A stretch of DNA of 59,790 nt from Clostridia bacterium (GTDB lineage Bacteria; Bacillota; Clostridia; Oscillospirales; CAG-272), in contig JAFTKO010000006.1 in NCBI GenBank assembly GCA_017453205.1, positions 1-59,790 of the forward strand, written 5' to 3'. Position 1 is the stretch's first letter; every line of letters begins with the position of its first letter. Of the stretch, positions 24,808-34,100 are shown one piece after another. Position numbers and translations under genes: made by a program. The notes beneath the pieces are model-generated. The model was given only the letters and a program-made list of their open reading frames with translations, was not told where the DNA came from and did not search any database.

Positions 24808-26217
24808 ATGGTCTTTTCCTCTCTCATCTTTTTATTTGCCTATCTGCCCTTGACGCTGTTGTGTTACTACCTTGTTCCAAGGCGTTGGCGCAACGTGGTG
24901 CTGTTCCTTGTCAGCCTGTTTTTTTACGGCTGGGGAGAGCCGGTTTATGTCATTTTGATGGTGATCTCGATCACCACGGCGTATCTGTTTGGGTTCCTCA
25001 TCGAAAAACATCGTCACAGCGCGCCCAAAAAAGCAAAGACGGCAATGATCGCGTCGCTTGTCATTAATCTGTCATTCCTGTTCTTCTTTAAATACTACAA
25101 CTTTTTTGCAACCAACCTGTCACTGTTGCCGTTTGTGAGGATCCCCGTCATCGAGGGCTTGGAGCTTCCGATCGGTATTTCCTTTTACACCTTTCAAATC
25201 ATGTCCTACACCATCGATGTGTACCGCAGAGATTGCGAGGTACAAAGGAATTATATCTCGTTCGGTACCTACGTCACACTCTTTCCGCAACTCATTGCGG
25301 GACCTATCGTGCGATACCGCGACATTGACACACAGCTTTCCGAGCGTCATGAGACGGTGGACGGCTTTGCCGCAGGTGTGGCGCGCTTTTCGTGCGGTCT
25401 TGCCAAAAAGGTGTTGGTGGGAGATATGCTTGCCGCGGGGTATGAGTATTTCAAGAATATGGCGGTGTTTGAAAACACCACGCTCGGCGCTTGGCTGACC
25501 ATCATTCTTTACACCCTGCATCTGTACTACGATTTTTCGGGATACTCGGATATGGCAATCGGACTTGGCAAAATGTTCGGATTTCATTTCCCCGAGAACT
25601 TCAACTATCCCTATATTTCCAAAAGCATCACCGAGTTTTGGCGGCGTTGGCATATTTCGCTTTCCACGTGGTTCCGTGAGTATGTCTATATCCCGCTCGG
25701 GGGTAACCGCAAGGGCAAGCTCCGCCAATATTTTAACCTTGCCGTGGTTTGGCTCCTTACGGGCTTTTGGCACGGTGCCAACTGGAATTTTGTGCTGTGG
25801 GGCATCTATTTTTTAGTCATCTTGATTGCCGAAAAAGCCTTTTTGCTCAAGGTGTTGGATAAGCTCCCCGCCCTCTTTCGGCACATTTATGCCATGTTGC
25901 TTGTCACGGTGGGATTTTTGATTTTTTCCTATACCGATGCCGCCGCAGGATGGACCTGTTTTCGCGCGCTGTTCGGCATTGGCAGTGCAGGATTTTCGAG
26001 TGCGACAGCCACTTATCAATTCCTGCGTCTGTTGCCGCTCATTCTGATCGCCGCCGTGGGGGCAACGCCTCTGCCGCGCAAGCTTTACGGAAAGGTGACC
26101 GACCGTTTTGCATGGACAAAAGCCTTGGTGCCCGTTCTATGCGCCGCCGTCGTGATTCTTTGCACCGCGTATTTGGTGGACTCGACCTTCAGCCCGTTCG
26201 CCTACACGCAATTTTGA
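24808..26217 (+). CDS. MBOAT family membrane O-acyltransferase (AlgI/DltB-like)
   Basis: This 469-residue membrane protein has about ten hydrophobic segments. The family core is obvious: LPIGISFYTFQIMSYTIDVY (about 120-139), LYYDFSGYSDMAIG (about 239-252), EFWRRWHISLSTWFREYVYI (about 276-295) and FWHGANWNFVLWG, in which H322 is the expected catalytic histidine. The family moves acyl groups from a carrier to extracellular polysaccharides or teichoic acids. The ATG at 24808 is preferred to 24801 because AAAGGAA ends seven bases before it. The DHHW protein gene follows 15 bases later, the usual partner for acetylation outside the membrane. Confidence 0.93.
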   Translation: MVFSSLIFLFAYLPLTLLCYYLVPRRWRNVVLFLVSLFFYGWGEPVYVILMVISITTAYLFGFLIEKHRHSAPKKAKTAMIASLVINLSFLFFFKYYNFFATNLSLLPFVRIPVIEGLELPIGISFYTFQIMSYTIDVYRRDCEVQRNYISFGTYVTLFPQLIAGPIVRYRDIDTQLSERHETVDGFAAGVARFSCGLAKKVLVGDMLAAGYEYFKNMAVFENTTLGAWLTIILYTLHLYYDFSGYSDMAIGLGKMFGFHFPENFNYPYISKSITEFWRRWHISLSTWFREYVYIPLGGNRKGKLRQYFNLAVVWLLTGFWHGANWNFVLWGIYFLVILIAEKAFLLKVLDKLPALFRHIYAMLLVTVGFLIFSYTDAAAGWTCFRALFGIGSAGFSSATATYQFLRLLPLILIAAVGATPLPRKLYGKVTDRFAWTKALVPVLCAAVVILCTAYLVDSTFSPFAYTQF

Positions 26218-26232
26218 GGGGAGGGAAGAGAG

Positions 26233-27408
26233 ATGCAACGAAAAATCAATTTGGTGACTGTCATCGGCTTTGCCGTTCTGATCTTCGGCTTTGCACTGGC
26301 GTTTTTGATCCTCCCCGACAATTCCTTTTCGGAACAGGAGAACCGCAGTCTGCGTACCTTTCCGTCGTTCAGCCTTGAAAAGCTTGCGTCGGGCGAATTT
26401 TCCGACGAGATCAATGATTATTTTGCCGACCAGTTTCCCATGCGTGACACGCTTGTAGGGCTCAAGGGGGTGACCGAGATCGCGCTCGGTAAGGGCGAGA
26501 ATAACGGTATCTTGCTTGGTGACGACGGACAGTTGGCGGAGCGTTTGTTTGCGGTTTACGGTATGGAAAGCTCCTCAGGAACCGATCTTGATGCTTTTGA
26601 TGTCGATCATATCCGTGCATCGGCAGAGGGGCTTAACCGCGTGACCGACAGTCTGAATGTGCCGTTTACGGTGCTTTTGACAGGCAGAACGGTCGATATT
26701 GCCGCGTCGGTGTTCGATTATCCCGCCGATGTCAGCAATGCCTTGCAACAGACCGTGAAGGATGCGTTAAATCAGAATGTTTCCTACGTGGAAACCATCC
26801 CGATGCTACGCGAAAAATATGACAGCGGGGAATACGTTTACTACAAAACCGACCATCACTGGACCGCGTTGGGCGCGTATTACGCCTATGTCGAGGTGAT
26901 GAAGTCCTTTGGGATGGAGGCGGATATTTTACCTGCCGAGGCCTTTGAAAAAGAGACCGTTGCCACCGCATTTTACGGAACCGCGTGGTCGGCGGGAGGT
27001 ATGAAGTTTGTCCCGCCCGACAGCATGGAGTTTTGGCTGTACGGCAACGAGGACACGTTTACCGTCACGGCAGACGGCAGAGAGCTTGACGGCTTTTACA
27101 GCAGAAGCTATCTTGAAAAAAAGGATAAATATTCGGCGTTTCTCGATGGTACGCACGATGTGGTGACGGTGACCAAAAACACGGGGGAGGAACGTCCCAC
27201 GCTGTTGCTCTTCAAGGACAGCTTTGCAAACGCGTTGGCTCCGTTTTTGGCACAGCATTTTGATTTGGTTCTGTTAAATCTTTCGTCCGCGCGCACCGAT
27301 TACACCGATGTCACGTCCTATACCGCACAGTACGGCGCTGACCGTGTTTTGCTGGTTTACACGCTCGAAAATGTGATCACCGCGGACAAGCTCACACGGT
27401 TTCGATAA
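26233..27408 (+). CDS. DHHW family protein, probable MBOAT partner in glycan O-acylation
   Basis: This 391-residue protein has one N-terminal membrane anchor (about residues 7-27) followed by an extracytoplasmic domain. It contains the DHHW motif itself, KTDHHWTALGAYY, with D207-H208-H209-W210. It also has ENRSLRTFPSFSLEKL near 36-51 and LLLFKDSFANALAPFL near the C-terminus, typical of the AlgX/AlgJ/DHHW group of SGNH-like proteins. These act outside the membrane, handing acetyl groups from the MBOAT to the glycan. It shares the MBOAT promoter. Which glycan is modified is not shown by the sequence. Confidence 0.9.
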   Translation: MQRKINLVTVIGFAVLIFGFALAFLILPDNSFSEQENRSLRTFPSFSLEKLASGEFSDEINDYFADQFPMRDTLVGLKGVTEIALGKGENNGILLGDDGQLAERLFAVYGMESSSGTDLDAFDVDHIRASAEGLNRVTDSLNVPFTVLLTGRTVDIAASVFDYPADVSNALQQTVKDALNQNVSYVETIPMLREKYDSGEYVYYKTDHHWTALGAYYAYVEVMKSFGMEADILPAEAFEKETVATAFYGTAWSAGGMKFVPPDSMEFWLYGNEDTFTVTADGRELDGFYSRSYLEKKDKYSAFLDGTHDVVTVTKNTGEERPTLLLFKDSFANALAPFLAQHFDLVLLNLSSARTDYTDVTSYTAQYGADRVLLVYTLENVITADKLTRFR

Positions 27409-27428
27409 AAGAGCAAAGGAGATTGTAT

Positions 27429-28310
27429 ATGCAAAAAAGACTGAAAAAAGCGGCGATCGTTGTTGGGATCGTTGCGGGAGCATTGATTTTGATTGCCGTG
27501 GTCGTGGGCGTGCTCAACGCACTGGTCGCGGACGGAAAATGGAATTTGGGTTGGAACGATTATCGCTATGACGAAAGCGGCTATGAGATCGGAGAGGGGA
27601 GCATTCCAAGTGAGACGATCACGCGCATCGAGCTGGATTGGATTGACGGTGAAGTGGAGATCATTTCTTGCCAAGACACCTTTATTTCGATCTCGGAGAG
27701 CGCCGAGAATGAACTGCCCGAATCGGCAAAGGTGCGATGGAAAGTGGGGACCGACGGGACGTTGAGCATCAAATACCGCAAATCCTCGTGGTTCTTCGGT
27801 GTCGGCTCGGGCAACCGTAACAAAAAGCTGATCCTGCGTATTCCCGCAAGCTATTTTGAACAACTGACCGCCATTGACGTGGATGTCGAGTCCGCCAATG
27901 TGGTGGTATATGACATTTTTGCAACGGATTTTGAGTTCGAGTCCTCGTCGGGGTCTCTTGGCGTCAAGGACTGTGTGTTTCTGCGTTTTTCTGCCGATAC
28001 GGTCAGCGGAAAGCTGTTGGCAGACGGGTTGACCTCCAATACGGTCGAGGCGGAGAGTGTAAGCGGAAGTGTGGATATGAAGTTTCCCGTTTCTCCCAAC
28101 GGTTTGGATATTTCCACGACGAGCGGCAAGGTCACATTGCGTTTGCCGAGTGATGCGTCTTTTGTGATGGATTGGGAGACGGTGTCGGGCAGTCTTGCTT
28201 ACGATTTGCCGCTGACACAGACGGGGAACCGCTATACCTGTGGCGGCGGGGCAAATGCTTTTGATATCGAAACCGTCAGCGGAGACTTGACCTTGATCAC
28301 CGAAGAATAA
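27429..28310 (+). CDS. Membrane-anchored DUF4097 beta-repeat protein
   Basis: This 293-residue protein begins at the ATG at 27429, since AGGAG at 27417-27421 gives normal spacing; a TTG six bases earlier is less likely. A single N-terminal membrane segment (about residues 8-31) is followed by a beta-helix-like series of DUF4097 repeats. These show as alternating ...VSGKL..., ...VSGSVDM..., ...TSGKVTL..., ...VSGSLAY... and ...VSGDLTL... segments between residues about 190 and 290. The function of DUF4097 proteins is unknown; many are linked to envelope stress regulators. It is the last gene of the MBOAT/DHHW operon. Confidence 0.85.
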   Translation: MQKRLKKAAIVVGIVAGALILIAVVVGVLNALVADGKWNLGWNDYRYDESGYEIGEGSIPSETITRIELDWIDGEVEIISCQDTFISISESAENELPESAKVRWKVGTDGTLSIKYRKSSWFFGVGSGNRNKKLILRIPASYFEQLTAIDVDVESANVVVYDIFATDFEFESSSGSLGVKDCVFLRFSADTVSGKLLADGLTSNTVEAESVSGSVDMKFPVSPNGLDISTTSGKVTLRLPSDASFVMDWETVSGSLAYDLPLTQTGNRYTCGGGANAFDIETVSGDLTLITEE

Positions 28311-28377
28311 AAGAACATTTGTCCCCGGTTGGAGAGGGGCATTGTCCGCATCTCTGTCTTTCAAAGTGAAAAAGAAA

Positions 28378-28420
28378 AAAATCATCATTTCGGCTGATGC
28401 CGATATGATGATTTTTTTTA
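28378..28420. terminator. Bidirectional terminator between DUF4097 and araC-type genes
   Basis: A 17-bp stem (28378-28394 with 28399-28415, one mismatch) has a 4-base loop and carries A-runs and T-runs on both sides, so it can terminate the two convergent genes. Confidence 0.88.
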
Positions 28421-28434
28421 TGGTTATGAAGAAC

Positions 28435-29196
28435 TCAGTATTCACTCGGTGCTTTTCCGGTCCGCTTTTTAAAAAATGCCGAAAAGTAATGGATGGACGA
28501 AAACCCGCACATCTCTGCCACATCTCCCACCTTGTAGACGTGCAATGCCAACAAATGCTTTGCGCTCTCCAGCCGCTTGTCAAGCAGATCATCGATCGGG
28601 CTTTTGCCGAAAAACGCAGTGTAAAGTGCGCAAAAACGGCTGACCGAATAGCTTGACAGCTTTGCCATTTTTGCAAGCGTCCATTCCTCTCCGCAACGGT
28701 TGAGAATATGGACACGCAGCTCTTTAAACGCGGCGTAAACCGTGTTATCGTCGTTTTTTGGCTCATTGTCCGACCTTTTTAAGAGCGTGAGCAACCGAAA
28801 GATCGCATCCGAGATCAAGCGCGGGCTGTAGCTGTCGCGGCGCACGCTTTCCTCGCCGATTTGAATGATCAAACGATCAAACAAAGCGGGATCGGGAATG
28901 GAAATGATGGTATCGAGAGGTAAAAATTGCAAAATTTCGGCATCTTCCTCCTCGGCGGAAAAATAGATCCAATCATTGATAAACATTTCATTTTCGGAGA
29001 TCGGACCATGTGTCACCGGTGTTTTCGGCGCGTGTAAAAGACAGTCTCCGGCGTTTCCCTCTATGCGTTTTCCGTCAATCTCATAAAAAAACGGTGTTTG
29101 AAAGCACATCAAAAGATAGTTGGGGATTGCCTTTGATTGAAACACAAAACCGTGACGGTGTTTGGTGTTCACTCCGCAAAGTCGGTTCCGAAACAT
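28435..29196 (-). CDS. AraC family transcriptional regulator
   Basis: This protein of 253 residues starts at the ATG at 29196, where AAGGAGAAG lies four bases upstream; an earlier ATG at 29229 would add 11 residues without a binding site. The N-terminal cupin-like sensor domain (AIPNYLLMCFQTPFFYEIDG, GNAGDCLLHAPKTPVTHG) is followed by the two HTH motifs: WTLAKMAKLSSYSVSRFCAL and KVGDVAEMCGFSSIHYFSAF, ending with FKKRTGKAPSEY. It probably controls the divergent lyxose isomerase/ketose epimerase operon in response to a sugar. The effector is unknown. Confidence 0.9.
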   Translation of the reverse strand: MFRNRLCGVNTKHRHGFVFQSKAIPNYLLMCFQTPFFYEIDGKRIEGNAGDCLLHAPKTPVTHGPISENEMFINDWIYFSAEEEDAEILQFLPLDTIISIPDPALFDRLIIQIGEESVRRDSYSPRLISDAIFRLLTLLKRSDNEPKNDDNTVYAAFKELRVHILNRCGEEWTLAKMAKLSSYSVSRFCALYTAFFGKSPIDDLLDKRLESAKHLLALHVYKVGDVAEMCGFSSIHYFSAFFKKRTGKAPSEY

Positions 29197-29231
29197 TTTT
29201 CTTCTCCTTATGTCAGTAAGATATTGCAAAT

Positions 29232-29259
29232 TTTATAAAAATATAATAACATATTTCAA
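29232..29259 (-). promoter_or_regulatory. Possible promoter of the AraC-type regulator
   Basis: On the - strand TTGAAA (29259-29254) and TATAAA (29237-29232) are separated by 16 bases. It overlaps the -35 region of the divergent + strand promoter by one base, so a bound regulator could affect both. Confidence 0.5.
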
Positions 29260-29287
29260 AGACAAAGTCAAGAGGTTGTTTTATAAT
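29259..29287 (+). promoter_or_regulatory. Possible promoter of the D-lyxose isomerase operon
   Basis: AAGACA (29259-29264) and a perfect TATAAT (29282-29287) are separated by 17 bases. The weak -35 fits dependence on an activator such as the divergent AraC protein. Confidence 0.6.
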
Positions 29288-29356
29288 GAATGGGTAAGAA
29301 AGCACTTTTGGAAAAAAGAACAACCAATTTTTGATTTTTGAAAGGACAGTGAAAAA

Positions 29357-30043
29357 ATGAAACGATCACAAATCAACAGCGCCATTCAATGGGCGGAAGG
29401 TCTTTGCAAAAAATATTGCATCACATTGCCCATGTTTGCTCGTTTTGCGCCCGACCGCTCCGAGTTTGCCGATCCCGTGCGCCAAAATATCGCAAAAACC
29501 ATGCTCGGTTGGGATGTGACCGACTTCGGTTCGGACGATTTTACACATTGCGGAGCCGTACTGTTTACGGTGCGTAACGGCAGTGTTTATGATGACAAGG
29601 TCGGCACACCTTATGCGGAAAAATACATCTTCCTCAAGGACGGCTGTGCACAGGAGATCCCCATGCACTACCACATCCACAAGACCGAGGACATTATCAA
29701 CCGTGCGGGCGGCGTACTTTGCGTGCAGGTCTATGCCAACGGCGCGGATGGTAAGCCCGATCCCAAACGGCGTGTTACCCTCTACCGTGACGGCGTGCGT
29801 TACGAGGCGTCGGCGGGGGAAATCATCGAGATCGAAAACGGAAACAGCATTACGCTTACACCCTACATCTACCACCGCTTTTTTGCCAAAACGGGTTGCG
29901 GCGATCTTGTCATTGGCGAGGTGTCCAAAATCAACGATGACAACATTGACAATGTATTTGCAAATCCGAGCGACCGTTTTTGCCAAGTGATCGAGGACGA
30001 ACCGATCTACCGCTTGCTGGTCAACGAATACACACAGAACTGA
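29357..30043 (+). CDS. D-lyxose ketol-isomerase (D-lyxose/D-mannose isomerase, cupin type)
   Basis: This 228-residue cupin protein has the metal-binding set H104, H106, E111 in IPMHYHIHKTEDIINRAGG and H173 in TPYIYHRFF, the layout of characterised bacterial D-lyxose isomerases (EC 5.3.1.15). It interconverts D-lyxose and D-xylulose, and many members also act on D-mannose/D-fructose. It forms a two-gene operon with the ketose 3-epimerase 13 bases downstream. No kinase or sugar transporter is nearby. GAAAGGAC lies upstream of the ATG. Confidence 0.9.
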   Translation: MKRSQINSAIQWAEGLCKKYCITLPMFARFAPDRSEFADPVRQNIAKTMLGWDVTDFGSDDFTHCGAVLFTVRNGSVYDDKVGTPYAEKYIFLKDGCAQEIPMHYHIHKTEDIINRAGGVLCVQVYANGADGKPDPKRRVTLYRDGVRYEASAGEIIEIENGNSITLTPYIYHRFFAKTGCGDLVIGEVSKINDDNIDNVFANPSDRFCQVIEDEPIYRLLVNEYTQN

Positions 30044-30056
30044 AAGGAGAACGAAC

Positions 30057-30920
30057 ATGGCAAACAAGCTTGGAATATTTGTCAACTTTTGGGAAAATAC
30101 TTGGAAGGTTGACTTGAAAAAATATATCGCAAAAGCCGCAAAGATCGGCTATGACGTGTTGGAGTTTCAAGCACAGGCACTGCTGGATATGAGTGACACT
30201 GCGCTTGCTGAGATCAAAGCGGCGGCAACCGACGCGGGACTTGAACTGACCTACAGCCTCGGGTTGGATCCCGCTTATGATATCTCGTCCCCCGACATTG
30301 CGGTACGTGAGGGCGGCATTCGTTACTTGACCGATATTATGAAACAGATCGGCAAAATGGAGGGCAGACTTCTATCGGGTGTCAGCTACGCGGGGTGGGG
30401 CGTTCCTGCAGACGGTGACAAAGCAAAGCGGCTTGCGCACAGTATCAACTCCATGAAGATCCTTTCCAAAACTGCGGGAGAGCTTGGCATTACCTACGGC
30501 ATCGAGGCGGTCAACCGTTTTGAGGGGATCCTCATCAATACCGCCGCCGAGGCGCGCGCTTATGTGGAGGCGGTTGGCAGTCCGCATGTCGGCATTTTGT
30601 TGGATACCTATCATATGAACATTGAGGAGGGAAGCATCGGTGATGCTATCCGCACGGCGGGGGACCTTTTGGTCGGTTTCCATGTGGGGGAAAACAACCG
30701 CACCTGTCCCGGACGCGGGCACCTTGATTGGGATGAGATTTTTGGAGCGCTGAAAGAGATCGGATATCGCGGACGCATTGTCGCCGAGCCTTTTCTTATG
30801 ACAGGCGGGGAGGTCGGAAAAGACATTTACGTTTGGCGCGATCTCATTGACAACAAGAGTGAAGCCGCGCTTGACAACGAGGCGGCATACATGCTTTCGT
30901 TTATGAAAAAGTATTTTTAA
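30057..30920 (+). CDS. Ketose 3-epimerase (D-allulose/D-tagatose 3-epimerase family)
   Basis: This 287-residue TIM-barrel protein is near the usual 290. The metal-binding quartet of the family is in place: E150 (GIEAVNRFE), D183 (LLDTYHMNIEE), H209 (VGFHVGENNR) and E244 (VAEPFL). R215 also matches a conserved substrate-binding arginine. Members epimerise C3 of ketoses such as D-fructose/D-allulose or D-xylulose/D-ribulose. Behind a lyxose isomerase the likely use is a lyxose-xylulose-ribulose or mannose-fructose-allulose shunt, by inference. AAAGGAGA precedes the ATG. Confidence 0.93.
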   Translation: MANKLGIFVNFWENTWKVDLKKYIAKAAKIGYDVLEFQAQALLDMSDTALAEIKAAATDAGLELTYSLGLDPAYDISSPDIAVREGGIRYLTDIMKQIGKMEGRLLSGVSYAGWGVPADGDKAKRLAHSINSMKILSKTAGELGITYGIEAVNRFEGILINTAAEARAYVEAVGSPHVGILLDTYHMNIEEGSIGDAIRTAGDLLVGFHVGENNRTCPGRGHLDWDEIFGALKEIGYRGRIVAEPFLMTGGEVGKDIYVWRDLIDNKSEAALDNEAAYMLSFMKKYF

Positions 30921-30938
30921 AGCAAATGAATATCAAAA

Positions 30939-30975
30939 CAGAGCGTTGCGCAATTGCGTAACGCTCTGTTTTGTA
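30939..30975 (+). terminator. Terminator after the ketose epimerase gene
   Basis: An almost perfect stem (30939-30953 with 30956-30970, one G-U pair) is followed by TTTTG. It lies 18 bases after the stop codon. Confidence 0.8.
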
Positions 30976-31076
30976 GAGTAAAGGACGATACAGAAAATGG
31001 TCTTTGCCATGCACAAATAAAACGGGAACTGCTTTGTTAGCAGCTTTCTACAAGGGGAGATATTACCCAATTCGGT

Positions 31077-31130
31077 GAAAGTTTTTGAAAGGGGTATGGG
31101 GAAAACTTTTTTCAAAAAGTTTTCCCCATA
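31077..31130. repeat. Intergenic hairpin repeat element, short form
   Basis: A perfect 17-bp inverted repeat (31095-31111 with 31114-31130, spacer TC) is preceded by GAAAGTTTTTGAAAGGGG. The same flank followed by a GGGG-containing stem recurs at 49524-49610 with extra hairpins inserted, so both look like copies of one dispersed element. It lies nine bases beyond the helicase stop codon and could help end that transcript, though no T-run follows it. Confidence 0.7.
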
Positions 31131-31139
31131 AGACCTTGT

Positions 31140-34100
31140 TTAAAGACTGTCTACCAAAGAGCAGATGTTGTTGATCTCGGTTTCGGGATCGCGCCACCAG
31201 TCCATGCTCCAAATGCGCTTGATGCGCCAACCGCGGGACTCGAGGTATTTCTGACGGTGGTAGTCACGCTCACGGGCGGAGGCGGCGGTGCTGTAAAGCT
31301 TGCCGTCACACTCGATGCCGAGGACGTATTTACCGTTCTTACGCACGGCGATGTCAATACGGTAGCCGCCGATACCGACTTGGGTATCGATCTCATAGCC
31401 GCGTGCACGCAGAGCGTCGGCGACCTTTTGCGCGTATTCGGTCTCGATGGCGGCGGGAACGATGCCAAAGGTCTCGCCAAAGGAACGCAAAATGCGTTCG
31501 GCGTCCTCTTTGTCGCCGTTGCTGATGGCAAAGGCGTATTCGAGGTAGAGCTTGAGGATCTTCGGTCCTTCGTTCTTGGCGTCGTCAATGTCGAGCTCGG
31601 AGGGACGGAACGAGGTCACAATGTGGATTTTTTGTTTTGCACGGCTGATAGCAACATTGAGTCGGTTTTCGCCGCCCTTTTGGTTGAGCCAACCAAAGTT
31701 GTGCATCAAGCGTCCGCTTGCGTTCTTGGCGTAACCGATCGAGAACATGATTACGTCGCGTTCATCACCCTGTACGCTTTCAATGTTCTTGATAAAGAGA
31801 CCGGTGTCCTCGCCATTGTCCTTGCGTGACATTTCGGCGCGTACTTGAAGGGCAAAATCATGATCTTTGATTGACTCTTCGTCGATGACATCGTAGATCA
31901 TATCGCGTTGCGATGCGTTGAACGCGATCACACCGATGGTCTCGTTGTTCTGTCTGGTCTTGAAGAACTCCTTAATGAGAGCGACGATCTTTTCCGCCTC
32001 CTTGCGGTTGGCGCGACCCTGCCATACGGCATCGTTGACAAGATGCACCTCGATCGGCGGCTTTTCGGGCGCGTCGGTGTTGGGAGCGACAAACAAGCGT
32101 CCCTTATAGAAAGCGTAGTTGGAGAAGTCGATCAGCTCCTCATACTTGGAGCGGTAGTGGGTGTTGAGCAGAATGTCGGGGTAGCGGAAACGTGCGAGGT
32201 CAAGCAGGCTTTCTTCCTCGAGGGCGGCGGAGATCTCCGCATCCTCGTCCAACAAAGCATCGTCCAATTCAAAGCGACCGTCACCGAGACTGGAGGGACG
32301 GAGCTGCTTGTGGTCGCCCGCGATGACGACCTTTTTTGCACGGATGATCGAGGGGATACTCTTTTCGACGTAGAGCTGGGATGCCTCGTCAAAGATCAAC
32401 AGATCAAACAGATCGTTCTGCTGGGGAAGTACCTCGGATACCGCATCGGGCGTCATGAGCCAAATCTTAATGGCTTTAAAGAGCTCAAAGTCAAATTTCT
32501 TAACGAACTTCGCAACGCTCGAACGGCGGCGGCTCTCGATGGCGCGGTTGATCTCGCCCTTGCGCTTGGAGCCGGTAATGTACTTGACATCCTCCGCCAG
32601 TACCTTGGTAACACGCTGTTTTGCAAGCGATTGCTTTTCTCCGATGGCGCGCTCGATGGAGGAGATGATCTTTTCAAACGACGCAACCTTGGGCATCAGC
32701 GTGCGGTTGTCCATTTCAAAGCGCTGAATGTGCTCAAAGAGAATGGTGTTGTAAAGCTCATGGTTCCATTCGATTACGGTGCCGCCGCAGATCTTATGGA
32801 TCTTGCGCAGTGCGGTGAGGTAGAGGTTTTCGTTGTCGGTCAGACCGTTGACAACGGGCTTGAGGTTGGCATAGCCCGCGGTAAATTCTTTCAAGCTTTG
32901 CTTCACGGCTTCTGGCTGTTCCATGATCAAGCGGACGATATAGTTGCTTGCGGTCTTGTCAAAATAGTCCTTGGTGGCTTGCGTGATGTCGCGCGCAAGA
33001 CGGTTCTTGGCGGTCTGACGCTTTAAGAACGGCAGGTTGCGCCATTCGTCTACCTTTAGTATCAGCTCGTCGATCGAATCCGAAAAGAGGATGAGATCGT
33101 AGTTGGAGAGCGTGTCTTTCATCTTGAGGAACCACGGGTATCTCTCGATGGTCAGCTGATAGTGGTCAAGGCTGTCGGTGAGCTGACCGTTGGCAAACTT
33201 TTTGTGAATTGCCGAGACCTCGTCGTACTTGAGGTTCAACAGCTCCTCGGTGATCATGGTACGGATGGTCTTGTAGGTCTTGATCTGCTCATGATTTTGC
33301 AGATTGATGCGGCGGTTTTCCATGTAGAGCAGATAGGGCTCCACACCAAACTCACCGGGGGTAAACAGCTTGTCCGCAATCACCTCAAGCGTTGCCACAT
33401 CGGTGTCGATCTCGCCCGAAAGCGCGGTCAGATCGGGGGCTTGCAGAGGGGCGTTGCCGTCACTGCTGTAAAGCAGTCTTTCGAGCTGAGAATAGAAGAG
33501 ATTCTTGTTGTTGGCGTCATCCATCATCATCGCGTAGCGCGAGAGCGTGCCGAGACGCGAGTAAACGACATCCAGCGCGGTCTTTTTCTCGGAGACCATC
33601 AACACCGTTTTGCCCTCGTTGACAAATTGGGTGATCAAGCTGGTAATGGTTTGCGATTTACCGGTACCGGGAGGACCCTCGACCACCAATTCGTCCAGCG
33701 TTTCCGCAGCGTGAAGAACAGCCTCCTGTGCGCTGTTGAGCGCGTTGATATAGACCAGTGAGTTTTCGCTGATGCTTTGCTGTTTTTTGTCGGGATGGTT
33801 GAGCTCGAGGTCGGTGTTGGTGTGATCGGAGTAAAAGTCGGTCTCGCCGTACTCGGAAACCAGGTCGGAGACCAGCTTGTTGATCAATCCCTTGTCAAGG
33901 ATCTCGTCAAAATCGCGTTGGATCGAGTTGGAGTAGGCGGGGAATTTTCCGATGACGATGTTGTGCACCAGCTTGAGCGTGCCACGCGCGTAGTGCGGGA
34001 AGGATTCGCCGGGGTATTCCTTAAACTTTTTCAGCTCGTCGCTCTCATACTCGATGCGAATGTCGTTGGCGGCGTAAAAATCCAACAGCCCTTGCAGGAA

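Noticed and set aside
27357-28766. 469-codon - strand open frame crossing DUF4097 and the terminator
   Set aside because: It crosses a strong bidirectional terminator and the AraC gene end, and its sequence has no recognisable domain.
31908-33026. 372-codon + strand open frame within the helicase gene
   Set aside because: Antisense shadow of the helicase; no ribosome-binding site and Val/Leu/Asp-rich composition typical of a complement frame.
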